The notes under the pieces are model-generated. The model was given only the letters and a program-made list of their open reading frames with translations, was not told the origin of the DNA and did no database searches. The position numbers and the translations under genes are program-made. A DNA stretch of 64,000 nucleotides from assembly GCA_022453515.1 (NCBI GenBank), contig JAJNNY010000010.1:248001-312000 (forward strand). Reading direction: 5' to 3'. The stretch comes from Astrocystis sublimbata (lineage: Eukaryota > Ascomycota > Sordariomycetes > Xylariales > Xylariaceae). Below, one piece after another: positions 37,095-48,902 of the stretch (position 1 is its first letter; each line of letters begins with the position of its first letter).

Positions 37095-37798
37095 GCTCCC
37101 TAATTCCTAGTCTTGAGTCAACATGACCCCTCATTGCCGGCCGGGGCTATAGCGGAGGGCGGCGTACCTGGTCTCCCGCCGTGCCCGTGCTTCCATCCTC
37201 CTCGCTTGCGACCGACGAGCGTCGTCGCGGGCGTGTCATCTTGGCCGTTTCTCTGCTCCCTCCCGCCGGTGTTTGCAATGGGCTGAATCGCGGGATTAGA
37301 AAGAAAAGGCGGGCGTCTCAGTGAGACAAGGGTCGCAGATGTACGTGGACTTGACGTTGAATCTTGAGTCTGGAGGTTGAACTTTATTTGTCAGAAGAGC
37401 AGGCTGCCCCAAGACCGACCAAACGACGACCAAGCGGGTAACATGTCTCATGGGCTTATCATGGGGGCCGGGGTCCGGGGTGCGACGGGCCAACCATGAT
37501 GTAACCTGACAACCTTAGCCTGCCTATTTTTAGGGGCTTGGGAAGGACCAACATTCTACCTAGTGGCACCCCTAGAGGCTAGCTACCTCTAGGCCCCTTA
37601 GGTACATATATACCTAGTAGGCACCTACCTACCTAAGGTACTAGCAGTACCATGCCGAGGTTCAATTACATAAATAAAAATACCCAACTCCAACTTGCAT
37701 ATAACATATATCTATGACAACCTTCCTCCCTCATCAATTCGCATCTTGTCAACTGTGATTCCAATGCCCAGTCCCCATTCACTAATAACAAAATCAAA
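37095..37798. other. Intergenic between divergent genes
   Basis: About 0.7 kb promoter region shared by the Rab4-like and short-chain dehydrogenase genes. A dense CCTAGGTAC/ACCTACCTAAGGTA cluster lies at 37590-37642. No gene was seen. Confidence 0.6.
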
Positions 37799-38867
37799 AT
37801 GAAGATCGCAGGTAGAACGTTTGTGGTGTCGGGCGGGTAAGCTACCTACAACTAACCCCCTAACGATCCGCTACAGCGCGCGCCAGCCAGTGCTTAGTCG
37901 CAGCCATCAATCACATGTAAAAGAGATAGCCACTAAGACCGAGTTCACATCACTGACGATGCCACAATACCCAGCGCATCAGGCTTGGGACAAGCCGCCG
38001 TCGAAGAGATCTGCCGCAGCGGAGGCAATGTAGCCATTCTAGATCTCAACGAAGAAAATGGAGCTGAAGTGGTAAAATCCCTGCCCCAGGCTGCAGCCAA
38101 GTTCTTCGTCTGCGACGTCCTCGAGACCGAGAGCATCACCGCCGCCGTAAAAGGTGTCGTCGAGTGGATCGAGAAGACGGGAAAGCCGATGGGCGGCGTC
38201 ATACCAGCTGCCGGAGTTGGCAATCCATCAACGGTATTGGAGCCTCTCGACCTGCTTGTGGGCACGCTCTGTTGCCACGCATATTGACTGATTGGTCACA
38301 CAGATATTAGATAGGAACGGAGATGCCTTCAGCTTGGACAGCTTTGATTTCGTAGTGAATGTTAATCTACGTGGCACTGTGGACTTGGTACGGCAATGCC
38401 TTGTTCACCTAGCAAAGACCCAGGCAGCCGGCGACGACCAAGAGCGCGGGATTGTCATCATGGTGGCATCTGTAGCCGCCTTCGATGGGCAGAAGGGGCA
38501 GGTTGCTTATGCAGCAAGTAAAGGGGCAGTTGCCTCTATGACTCTCCCGTGGGTTGCTATGCTATATCTCTTACCTGTCACCAACCATACGGCTATTCGC
38601 TGACTCTCAATGCCCAGTATGACGAGAGACCTGGCCCGCTATGGTATACGCTGCATGACTATCGCACCAGGCATCTTCGAGTCGAGGATGACTGCTATGA
38701 TGCCCAAAAAGCTGATGGAAGGACTGGCTTCCGTCATGGAGTTTCCCCGCAGGGCTGGTAAGCCGGCAGAATTCGCACAACTGGTCAAACAGATTATCGA
38801 GAACTCGATGCTTAACGGAACTGTTATTCGGTTGGACGGCGGGCTAAGGATGCCGAGCAAAATCTGA
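37799..38867 (+). CDS. Short-chain dehydrogenase, 3-hydroxyacyl-CoA dehydrogenase type 2 / HSD10-like
   Basis: Four exons, 37799-37836, 37975-38233, 38304-38548 and 38618-38867, give 263 aa. The introns are 138, 70 and 69 nt. The spliced frame restores the cofactor loop SGGASGLG, NVNLRG, the catalytic triad Ser155-Tyr168-Lys172 (YAASK) and IAPGIFESRM. These features and the C-terminal NGTVIRLDGGLRM match the HSD17B10/SCHAD-II group, which oxidises short-chain 3-hydroxyacyl-CoA with NAD in branched-chain amino acid and fatty acid breakdown. The start is at the ATG after an A-rich leader; there is no obvious mitochondrial presequence, although the first residues are basic (MKIAGR). An acidic residue (ILDLN) after strand two favours NAD. 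Other SDR activities cannot be excluded. Confidence 0.88.
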
Positions 38868-39127
38868 ATTCTAAGCTGTCATATCTGCTCAAATTGCGCA
38901 CTTTCCACCCTGTGCCTAATGTATTGTGCCAGCATAGTACCCTGCCTATGCTAGCTGTCAACCTAAAAGTGAGAACGCCTAGTCTCGGTCTAGTGATATT
39001 GCCCCTTCCAACGCCGACAGGTACACACGAATTTGGCTACTACGCGTCTAGGGTATAGCCCGACGATGTCGGCCCTCTAAACGCACAAAGCGTCGAAGCA
39101 TACATCTTGAGTACCTCAAGTGGTTTT

Positions 39128-40926
39128 CTAGCCGGATCGTCGAGTGTTTGGCTCGTACGTCGGTCGTTGGCGTGGGGGAGAACGATCCCTATAGTTGCGA
39201 CTGATGCTGGGCTGTGGGGATCGCTCCCGAGCCTCATAAGGGCGGTAGGTCTCACCGGGGACAACAGGGAGCGGACGGCTCCGTGACTCGATGTAGGGCT
39301 CGTACACGGAACTAGCTACTCGGACCGAGGTGCCGACAGCCACTAGAACGATCACAGTCAGTCATCGTCCTACATGCTGTTGATGGACATCGATCGCTTG
39401 GGTCTGAACAGCAGAACTTTTACTGTGGTAGACTGGTAGTTGCCTGCTGAGTATCGAGAATGTTGAAAGTTCACTTACAGCCCTGCAAAAAGGCTTGGGC
39501 AGCCAATGGATCGGCAAGAACGGCTGGGCTAGGTCCAGCACCTCCAAAAGCTGACGTGATCCGATCGATGAGAGAAGTTCCTTGTTCGTGACTAGCCGCA
39601 GGGGGGTACGCATGGGAATATGCATTCCAGGCATGAGCCGCTACGTTGGCATCCGCAAGAGCTGCGTTGACATATTGGCTTTGGGAGCTTCCATTATTAG
39701 CCTTCGCAGGGGACTCTCGCTTGACTTGAGGGCGTCCGAGCCGGTTTGACTCGCTGAAACGGTCGGTTTTCCCAGCAGACATGAGTCTTGCCGCAGCCTT
39801 CTCCGCCTTCTCCGCCGGATCGTCACATGGTATCTGCCTAACGTGGACAAGAGCCTTCTCGGCTACTGCTTGCTTAGCTTCATAGGCAGTCGGATACACC
39901 GTGCCCCCATTGATCAGCTTGTTCATTATCTGGACAGAGCACAGGAAGCCAGTGGGGCCCTGGCTCTCAAACCACTTTGGGTTAAAGTGCCGAAGTTGAC
40001 ACTGCGTACTGAGGCGCTGTGTTGCGAGAGGTATATGGCCATTGGGTGGACCACCCGCGGTCGGACGACCTGCCTGGCCATGGGCGTTGCCAATGGCTGG
40101 CTTAGGCAAGAACCAGGAACCCCCCTTACGCTCTGTCTTAACAGCCGCCGTCGTTTTCGCCGTGGTATCGGCCGGTGTCGCCAGGGCTACGCAATGTTGA
40201 AATGGATTAGCATGTCAAAGTAGGTGACGGAAAACAAAGTATGGGTCGCGTACCATAGGTCTGAGCTTCCGTGGGTCGATGGACCAGATTGGTGGGCACA
40301 GCAATCGAGGTAAAGTCGGGCAAACCAGATTGGTCGCTTCCCTTCAGCAGCTGCAGAAAGCGGTCTTGTCCAGAACCCTTCTGCGGGACTGGGCCACGCA
40401 GAAAAGGAGAAGGACTGCAGTTCCTGCTCGAAGGCCGAGGGACGGGAGCAAGGACGGGAGCAGGGACAGGAGCAGGAACCGAAGACGGGAGTGTTGACGC
40501 AGGAAGGGCGGTAAGAGATTGAGATGGCTGGAATGGCTGGGGCGTTTGGAGCGATTGGGGCAGTTGGGAGGCTCCCGAGAGGCCCAGGAGAGGGTTCAAA
40601 CCCCCAGGGACCGTTGCCTGAGGGTTGTGTGAAGCTTTCGACGAAGTGGAAGGTCCTAAAGACAGACACAACCCACAATGTTAGATCAGATACAGAAGAT
40701 TGAGAAGATTGATCGGCTCAGGGTACGTGGCAACAGAAACTGCAGTGTAAGCTAAGCCGGCAAGAGACTTGGAATGGGGAGCACAACTCGATATGAGCTG
40801 ACCTCACGCGATGTTGGAAAACCTACCATCTCCGCCACCAGCTGCATCATCACTCACGCCGGCAACATTGCCGCCGGGAATGCCTCCAGAGACACTGCCG
40901 CAAGGCAAACCTTCTGCGGCGTCCAT
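39128..40926 (-). CDS. Double-stranded-RNA-binding-domain protein
   Basis: Four exons, 40926-40827, 40655-40254, 40186-39479 and 39342-39128, give 474 aa. All junctions are phase 1. Donors are GTAGGT, GTACGC and GTAAGT; acceptors are TTTAG, GTAG and CTAG with a CTGAC branch. The N-terminal 160 residues are low complexity (Pro/Ser/Gln, with a Pro-Val-Pro-Ala stretch). A dsRBD-like fold lies at about 225-285: CQLRHFNPKWFES, GFLCSVQIMNKL, then AYEAKQAVAEKALVHV as the final helix. The C-terminal exon is Arg/Ser/Pro/Tyr-rich (RSRPLP, RDRSPPRQRP) like splicing or RNA-processing factors. A nuclear RNA-binding role is inferred. An alternative use of acceptors nearer the donor (CTCAGCAG, a NAGNAG pair) would give a different short tail. 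Confidence 0.75.
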
Positions 40927-41651
40927 GACAGCTCCTGTTCAATGCTTTGGCCAACAGCAGGATGAGGGAACCGGGCGGGACAGAGACTGGAAGGCTGCTG
41001 TGTAGGAGAAATGAAGCGAAGTATGTAGGCGAGAAGAGTGCCTATAGATGGGATGGACGAACGAGTATGCTGACTGTGGTAATACAGCGGACCTCAGCTT
41101 GGTACTTCAAGGTTGGTAAGTGGTAAGTCTGACAAGATTACCTAGTACTCAAGTCCATACACCTGGGCACACCTGGGCATAGGTAACTTAAGGAAGGCGA
41201 GGAGAGAGAAGGAACAGGTTCCTCGGAAGCATCCAGTAGGTCCCGTCCTAGGGCTTGGTTGATTGCGGCTGCTCCTTCCTCACCTCCAGGTCCAGGGCTT
41301 TGATTGCAGAGGGCAAACAAGCAAGGCACTTTTCAGGCAGCTAACAGCTAACAGCTACTAGATCTCGTTTCAAGGGCAAAGCTTGTTTTGGTTTCATTGT
41401 CGTCTAAACACGATATAACCATGTATCATACCTGGTTTGTCTCTGTATAATCTTGTGTTAGTCAACACGGCCCTCCATCCTAAGAGTAAGAACGGGACCA
41501 TTTTCTAGGCACCTCATGCATTCCGGCCGTTCACCGCATAAGTGAATACGCTGGTCTCATGCGTCAAAGGCATATGGATGTGTGCATTTGCATGTGTATC
41601 AAATGCAGAGAAACCTCCATCCCTCGCAGGTCTAGCAGCAGCCTAAAGCTG
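40927..41651. other. Intergenic, no gene seen
   Basis: About 0.7 kb between two minus-strand genes: promoter of the dsRBD gene and 3' region of the D-2-hydroxyacid dehydrogenase. No coding frame with family similarity was seen. Confidence 0.6.
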
Positions 41652-42918
41652 TCAGTACCCGTTGTCCTTGTAGAGCGTTTCCATCGCCTCCCCATTCTGC
41701 CAACGCAGAATGTTCTCGACTTGCTTCTCATACCATCCCCGAATGCTATCGCCTTCGACATACCCTGTATGGGGGGTCAAGACGACCTCACTTCTCCCTG
41801 ACTCGCCCCATCTGGTAGTCCGCCACTCGCTGTCCTTGGGCAAAGGTTCAAGACCATAGACATCTAATGCAATGCCCCGAATGATCCCCTTCTTTCCGGC
41901 ACTCAGCAGTTCGCTCTCGTTGACGATAGGTCCCCGCGATGTGTTCACCAACAATGCCGATCGCTTCATCTTCTCCAAGTCGCTCGTCCCAACTAGGCCT
42001 CTTGAGCGTTCCGATAACACCACATGGATGCTGACTACATCTGCGTTGGCGAATAGCTCATCTCGACCAACAACCTGGAAGGTCTTGGCCCCGTTCTCGT
42101 CCTCTACTGGGAGTCCGGCAGCCTTTGCCTTCTCGTCTGCCGCATCCTGTGTCAGGTTTGTGCTCCAGGCAATCACTCTCATTCCAAAAGCCGAGTGCAT
42201 GATTTTCGCAACAGAAACACCGAGCCTTCCGAGACCAACCGTGCCGAGCACCTTTCCTGATAATCCCACAGCGTCTCTGGTCTGCCACCCGCCAGCTTTC
42301 ATGACAGCATCGTCTTGGGGAATGTTACGAGCGAGGGCTAAAATCAGGGCTACAGTGTGTTGTGTGGTACTGTCTGGGCCAGGTGTGGGAGCCGAGTTCA
42401 GGACCGTGCCCGCAACTGGAATCCCGCGGGTCTGGCAAGCATTGACGTCAATGGATGCGTTGCGACCTCCTGTTGTGAGTAACAGCTTCAGGTTCGGAAG
42501 CCGGTTAACAACTGGAAATGTTATGTCAGCATTCAAATTCATCAGCGCTCCCTCTTTGAGTAGGCGTAAGAAGTTTCCGCCTCCTTCACTTTTTTTGGTA
42601 AAAATCAGGTGGTGAATACGACGATGTGCATCACTCACGCTCTGCTGGAAACGGTGTTCGTTCTCTCATCGAGCCTAACGGCAGTTAGACATTGAGCTCC
42701 ACTGATTTAGGATGCAGTGTGGCCTTGCAAATTATATTGAATGGCTCTAGTCTCTTGACGAGGGCGTCCCTCTCATCCTGCTGCGTCTCGGGGTGATTGT
42801 ATGGCGCGAGAGTATCAGTGAAAATCGTCACCGGATAGCCGGCGGACTGTAGCTTGTCGAAGGGAATCCTTGAAAGTCCCTGGTAGTCGTCTAATATCGC
42901 AATGGTAGATAGCGACAT
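41652..42918 (-). CDS. D-isomer-specific 2-hydroxyacid dehydrogenase
   Basis: Three exons, 42918-42729, 42674-42639 and 42511-41652, give 361 aa. Exon 2 is a 36-nt microexon coding SMRERTPFPAE. Intron 1 (54 nt) has a GC donor (TTT/GCAAGG), a CTAAC branch and a TAG acceptor; intron 2 (127 nt) is GTGAGT/CAG. Together they rebuild the conserved IIC-SMRERTPFP and NRLPNLKLLLTTG segments. The NAD-binding motif is TVGLGRLG. Catalytic residues are Arg in VNTSRG, Glu in YGLEPLP and His in LTPHTGY. The enzyme reduces a 2-oxoacid or oxidises a D-2-hydroxyacid; the substrate cannot be told from sequence. The DYQG start and this motif set match a fungal group annotated as glycerate or phosphoglycerate-type dehydrogenases. 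The gene is expected to be cytosolic. Confidence 0.9.
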
Positions 42919-44026
42919 TTTCGATGAGTGAGGGTGATATCTTGTGATTGGAAACGTAGATGTGCGTTAAGATGTTGAGGATGAATTAGGAGCCATTCAC
43001 GTCCCCAACCTCCGCTCAAAGCATCCATTGTCACAGTCACGTGCTAATCTTCCCAGTGCAACCGCTCTGCATCTGCCGACTGTTCTAATTGCATACCGAT
43101 ATATGTATCAAACTTGTATTTCGGCCCCCAAATATCCAAGATTGGGAGCAATACCATATATAGATGAGACTTGTGGAAATTGCCAATTACTCCATATGTA
43201 GACAGGCAGTCGGGCAACTTCGAAGCTCCCGTCAGATCCAGACATGGAACACCAACCTCTACCTCGGGCATAATCAAGACACATTCCCTACCTAGGTATT
43301 CTCTCACTCAAAAATTCATAAGGTTCAACCTGTTCTCTGATAGAGAATTTCCCTGGCTGATTGAAAAGCTGGCATTGTTAATTAGGAGTTTAGCGCGTTC
43401 CCTACACTCAAGTATGGTGTAAGAGGCACAGTGCGTTCCAGCTAAAACACAATTGATAGGCATCCCCAGACCCGCCGGATGGCCGCCAGGAGAACTGTAA
43501 AATACAGTGCCTCTACGTGCTAAAGTTTCAAGTATGGATTTACAAAGTTCAACCTACATCATCGAGATCATGAACTGAATAGGTATTGAGATACACAAAA
43601 TGACTGTGACGCATACATAATGGTAGTACTTAGAGAAATAGACCAAAGATCATTTTACATCTTGTAAATACATCTTGTAAGCTTACAATTATAATATATC
43701 CTCATCATGGGCTGTGATAAACACATGTGTCTTGTGTTCCTTCCCTGCGACTCCTGCCAAAGGCTTGGCCATGTATCATTGGAGCCATGTTCCGGAATAC
43801 ATCCAGTCAAATATTTTGTGGCATCGTCCGAGCCAGAGGTATTATGTGAAATGCTGCAACCAAAACACTACAAAGACTTCACATTGATGCTCAGGGAAAC
43901 AAGTCTCCCGCTACATAACCCTCTAATGTGCACAATTTATTAACATTTGACTTTTTGAGTTTCTAACGCATATTTTACTGTAGCGTCAGAAACGTATAAC
44001 GTAATGATTGTAGGAGGCGTGCGTTT
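42919..44026. other. Intergenic, no gene seen
   Basis: About 1.1 kb, moderately AT-rich. No coding frame with family similarity was seen. Confidence 0.6.
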
Positions 44027-45343
44027 TCACGACCCTCCTGTCTTGTCCTGCTCCGGAGACTTGCACGGGTGCTCTTCGTCATCTGTCACCCGAACCCAAT
44101 TTCCGCTCTTCTTTGCATGCCTCACTAGCTCTATGTTTTTCGTGACACTGATCCCGCCGTGGTCGCATCTCATATTATGCGTCCCTGGCGAGGTAACATT
44201 CACGTGGGTACGTGCATCCTCGCCGGACAGACCTATATGCATGGTCTCCTTGTACCTACAGGCACGAGCACTCCTGCTGTCCCTGCGTCCTCCTCCAAAA
44301 GCATGCTCAAAAATCGGGCGGTATGCCGGTATTGAGATGGCCAGCATGCTCATGACGATCTCAATGAGGCTGATGATGAAAGTTGGCACGGCATCCCAAG
44401 GCCCGTCGTTTCCAACCTGGATGGAATAGGGTAATCGTACAACGCTTATGATACAGGCACTATCCAGCACAGATAATGCGTGAATTAGCTTTTTGAGCTT
44501 CAATTGGAGTTGATGGATGATGTCACTTACCTCGTTCCAGTGACAAAAGTGACAAGTATAAGCCACTTCTTTTGCTTTGTAATATGCAGGCTCCAAGCAA
44601 AAGGTATTACTACCACGATGAGGATATTGATCATTACATTCAAGACCCCAGAAATTAGATTTCTCAGGCCGAAGTCGACACAATTACCCTCGACATCCGG
44701 CTGCCAGATATATCTAACAGAGGTGCATTGGAAGATGGCCACCACGACACCTGACATAGTCCAGCCCATTACGATTATCCCGACCGCCCAAATAAAGTAG
44801 CGGCATCTTTTGGCAGAAAAGGTCTTCAGGTACAGCGCCAAGACACTGAATTTGATGAAGGCAATGGCGAGGATGTAGGTCGCTTCACCAACGACAGCCA
44901 ACTATCATCCGTATTAGTTCTGTCCTTGCTATCTGATAAATCGCAACACCGTATCACAGACAACTGGAAACATGCATGCCAGGTCCACAGGCAACATCGA
45001 CGAGGAGTGTGCAACGGTTTGGAAAGATTGAAGCTGAACTTACGCTCTGAGTGACGGAGACATTGGTGGCCACCGCTGCATGGCGTCCTATCCCGTATCT
45101 CGTACCGGCGGCCCAGGATATATTCAAAGTTATGAAGCACAACCATGCGATCAAGACGAGCCAGTCGTCCGCTTCTAGGTGTATTCGACCGTGGAGTAAT
45201 CGTAAAGAGAGGAAACGAAGACCTAAGATGATGACAGAGGCAATCGCGGTCAAAGCACAAGCGGCTATGAGCCCCGGGATCTGTGTCTCATCCCCATGCT
45301 CTAGCTGCCACTTCAGCTCCTGTTCCGGGGGTTCGAAGCCCAT
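44027..45343 (-). CDS. Pth11-like / fungal rhodopsin-domain integral membrane protein
   Basis: Three exons, 45343-45044, 44901-44531 and 44459-44027, give 367 aa. Introns are 142 nt (GTAAGT/TAG) and 71 nt (GTAAGT/TAG). Seven hydrophobic segments are visible, starting with LIAACALTAIASVIILGL, followed by the typical loop ADDWLVLIAW and, in the middle, AFIKFSVLALYLKTF and YFIWAVGIIVMGWTMSG. The extracellular loop QCTSVRYIW and segment IISVVRLPY match the fungal rhodopsin/SAT4-like family that includes Pth11 receptors. There is no N-terminal CFEM domain. The C-terminal 90 residues are cytosolic, polar and contain a His/Asp/Lys-rich tail. A plasma-membrane or endomembrane sensor role is inferred. 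Family members are numerous and often lie in accessory regions. Confidence 0.85.
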
Positions 45344-46591
45344 CGCGACTATGTACCAATTCTAGGTTGATCAGCAATCACCCCCTTCATTGGCAACCAG
45401 TGTAGTTCGTCGTGGTTTTCTGGGCCACTTGTTGGCGATGAACAATTCACACGTCACGGCCACAAGTGAAAGGGCGGTGGAGGGGGGTTTTCAATTAAGA
45501 CGGGAGCTTCTCGATCAATTAGAGTACTCGCTCTCGCCTGATTTCTGCAGGTACGTTTGAGACCGGGACTTGTGCGGCGAATAAGAACCATGATCATGGT
45601 ATCCGGCGACCCTAATGAAGCTGAGATACACACAGGCACCCGACGCCCCTTAAACAGAACGAAGCCATGGAGGGGAATGCCACGCCTCCCCCTTGATCAT
45701 CCACGGTCAACACGCCTCTGTAAAGCCCGAAGATTTTCGGTTGAGACTCATTACCACCTACTATACTCTATTGATCGATACAAATCCACTGCCACAGGTA
45801 ATTCAATGGCTGACCAATCCTAACATTCGGGCCGTCAGCTTGTCGGGGTTGATCTGCCTCAGCCACGCGATGCGGCCATTGGTGCAACCAATGACCTAAC
45901 GCCAAAAAGTCGATCCAGTTGAGTCAATGTCTTAGATCCTTGTGATAATCATCCCACAAACATAGACAATAGAGGCTACTTTGACTCACAACTGAACGGC
46001 GAGCTTCATCAAAAATAAGGGACAAGTAGCAAAAGAAGAAAACTGACAGGACTCGCGACTCTTTTTTTAAGGGGTGACGTGACATCGGGAAATATACAAG
46101 TCAAGCCGCGAGAACAAAAGGAGATAATCCCCGAAGCAGGATATGACCAGTCTGTCGGTATTGATCACGTAATAGCCACGCGAAAGTGACTCAAAGCCTT
46201 TCTCCATTCCCCGAAGTTTTGGTTGGTGCCATAAAACATCTAGTTGTGCAGGAAATCGACACTTTGAGTTTTCGAACATCGCAGGACCCTCTTTCCGTCA
46301 AACACACCATGATGGCCTGATCCCAAGGGCCTGGGCAGATGGTAGTCAACGCGGTGGTGAGTTTTCAATTAATAGTTATTTGTTTCCTCCCCATGCCGAT
46401 CGTATTGATGATCACTTGTCATTACAGTCACATCAACCAGGTCAATCTACGGCATTATTATTATTATAACTTCAGTGTTTTTTAAGCTCAATTTTCGTTG
46501 GCAGCCAACACCAACCCACGCGGATTTGACATCTATAAATGAGTATCGCCCTTGCATTCTAAGAACTGTACTAAAAGGCGTGATTGTTGTT
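45344..46591. other. Intergenic, no gene seen
   Basis: About 1.2 kb between two minus-strand genes. AT-rich stretch at 46440-46500. No coding frame with family similarity was seen. Confidence 0.6.
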
Positions 46592-47581
46592 CTATCGAGT
46601 TGACATCCAGCGATATGCTACCCATCCGCAAGCACAGGCAGCAAGCAATTTCCCGGTAACTCCTGAACCTAAAGCGTGCGCAGTGAGTGTGAAGTATTCT
46701 ACGTATCGCTCCTTGACGGTTTTGTCGAGTGCAGCACCGTCATTACTTCGCGGAAACGGCACTCCCTCCGGAACATCCACGTCCAGAAAATCACACAGAG
46801 GCTCCCACCCATCCCCAATCTTGTACTCCAACCGGTTATCAGGCGGAACGAGTCTACGGATCTCGCGAAAGTAGGCGTCGTAAACCTTCTTGCCCCGAGC
46901 TTCGTTCATCTCCTCCCGCGTCTTGGCACCGAGCAGCCCGCAGAGCATTTTCCTTATGCACGGCACCATCCGGACTCCCAGAATATGCGTCGTGACAAAC
47001 GCGACGATATCAGATGCAGGATACTCATAGCTCTTGGTGATGACGTTTCTGTCGAAGCTTCGCCACCAGGAGTCGAAATCCCGCTGCACGACGACGACTT
47101 TTGCGTCTGGGTAGGCCTTGATCAGCTCAGGCACGAAGGGTGAGGCGATGTCGGTAATAACGTCGTATTTGTCTCCCCAGAGCTCATCCCAATCGGCTCT
47201 CTTGAAGGGTGGTCGAGGGGTTGCGCCTGGCGCAGTTGGAAAAGTTGCTTCGGCAGCTCGCTCCATCCCGTTCCAATCCACCTCCATAGTGCTTAGCAAG
47301 AGGGCATGGTTGACCTTGAAACCGAGTATGGTATAAGCCTGCGCCATTGACTTGGTTGCCACTAGCCATCATCTGTTAGTCTCCATCATCCCATAGAATA
47401 TTGTAAAATTTGACTAATAGGAGTTCAGATGGAATAGAGTGAAGACGAATTTCTGTAGTCCCTTATCTATCCCCAAACCCAAATCAGGTTCAACATAATT
47501 TGAAGGCATATACTAACTTCGGAACAAGCTGGCATGGATGATCTTGAGGCCATCGCCTGGAGATTTTGTCTCCACCACCAT
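46592..47581 (-). CDS. P-loop sulfotransferase-like protein
   Basis: Exon 1 is 47581-47518 and exon 2 is 47361-46592, giving 277 aa. The 156-nt intron has a GTTAGT donor, a GACTAAC branch and a TAG acceptor. The family (Sulfotransfer_4 type) usually begins with a [FL]xRTGTxS loop that binds the PAPS 5'-phosphosulfate. Here the spliced loop reads LFRMATKS, with Met in place of the usual Thr. The 3'-phosphate motif is QRDFDSWWRSF, as expected. The conserved DVITDIASPFVPELIKAYP and GWEPLCDFLDVDVPEG segments are present. The C-terminus ends in a hydrophobic segment (GKLLAACACGWVAYRW) that may anchor it to a membrane. Fungal members are often mislabelled as NAD-dependent epimerases. Sulfotransferase activity is uncertain because no fungal substrate is established. 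Confidence 0.82.
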
Positions 47582-48902
47582 GGTGATCTCGGAGTTGCGG
47601 ATGGCGTGATTGCCAAGGATATGTTGCAATCGGTTAAAGACAGCTAAGACGCAATAAAAAGCCAACAACACGGCTTCAATCGCAGGATTGCACTAATAAT
47701 CGAATTAGACGTTAACTATGAAGCATAGAGAGAAAAAGAAGAGAGAGAACAGTATCACTTTACAACCTGGGGCGAGAGCCGTAGGTGGATAACAGAACAA
47801 AAATGCTAGAACACGTAAGGGCTTGACAATATAGGCATAGTCCACCATCGCCTGCATAGTATGTATTGCCGGACATACCTTTTTCAGCACAGACAGGGTA
47901 TCATGAACCAACGCTCAAGTTTTTGAATCAACTTTTAGCTTGTCTTTGCCTATACTTATTCCCATGTTCATAGCCATGGTCATAAGTGAAGAATTGGGAA
48001 TCCCGAACTGCATAATGTTCACTCTTCAGCATCGCAGGTTCGAAGTACTGGATTCCCACAATGGATGAAGTCTGTTGTCATATAGCAACGTACTAGTTGA
48101 GTTCTCATATGCAAGCTTCGTATAACTTTCTTGTGTAAACACGAGAAGCTTTTAGGCGTGTCCCACCAAGGTTGACCCATGCGCTCAAGTGGACTTTATG
48201 AAAATGCATGGGTCTGCTAATTAGTCTCCAGTAGCTAATAAGTACAAGTTTGAATTTCGTCTTCGAATACTCGTATGCGTAACATGTCAGTAGAGTAATT
48301 AGAACGAGGTATGTATGGTAACCTGCCTACATGTGGACAACTGATACTAGCCTACATACTACACCTAGGTATTTAAGTACCGATGGCTGATTCCATTTCA
48401 GTTCTCACATTAGGTAGTTCTTGTTTCATTATGATTCCTTCTACTGTTCTTGACCCTTTAGTCTTGACCATTGTCCTTTTTTTCATATCTTCATGGGGCC
48501 TATGTAAGTGATCACTACAAATCTAGGTAAGTAGGCAGAAATGAGGGACCTTTTCGATACGGGAACGACAGGGAAATATCCCATGTGGAATACTTCAAGA
48601 CCCGACCTGCTATTGCCTCTCAAATGTAATCTGTGCATTTCTTATGGGGTCCGGCAAGTCTGGCAGACGAGCCAGGTTCTGTAGCGTGGCGGGCCCGCGG
48701 GTTACCTCCAAGTCTTGATCCGGAGGCAATAAGGTTGGTTAGCTTAGCTCCTCTGGGGAAGGCTTCCATTGGTTGCAGTTGAGCTTTGGAACAGTCTGGC
48801 GTGGCATGTGGGGCACCCAGCACTAACACCCCCACCTTCGGCACGCCCAACACACCTAGACTAGCGACCTAGGTACCTAGGTAGGTAAATCTTATGGGGG
48901 TA
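47582..48902. other. Intergenic, no gene seen
   Basis: About 1.3 kb without a credible gene. It ends in the ACCTAGGTACCTAGGTAGGT cluster (48868-48889) right next to the fold-back element. Confidence 0.55.

Noticed and set aside
40811..41005. Pro-rich small frame on the plus strand (MLENLPSPPP start)
   Set aside because: It is antisense to exon 1 of the dsRBD gene, which splices cleanly into a longer protein.
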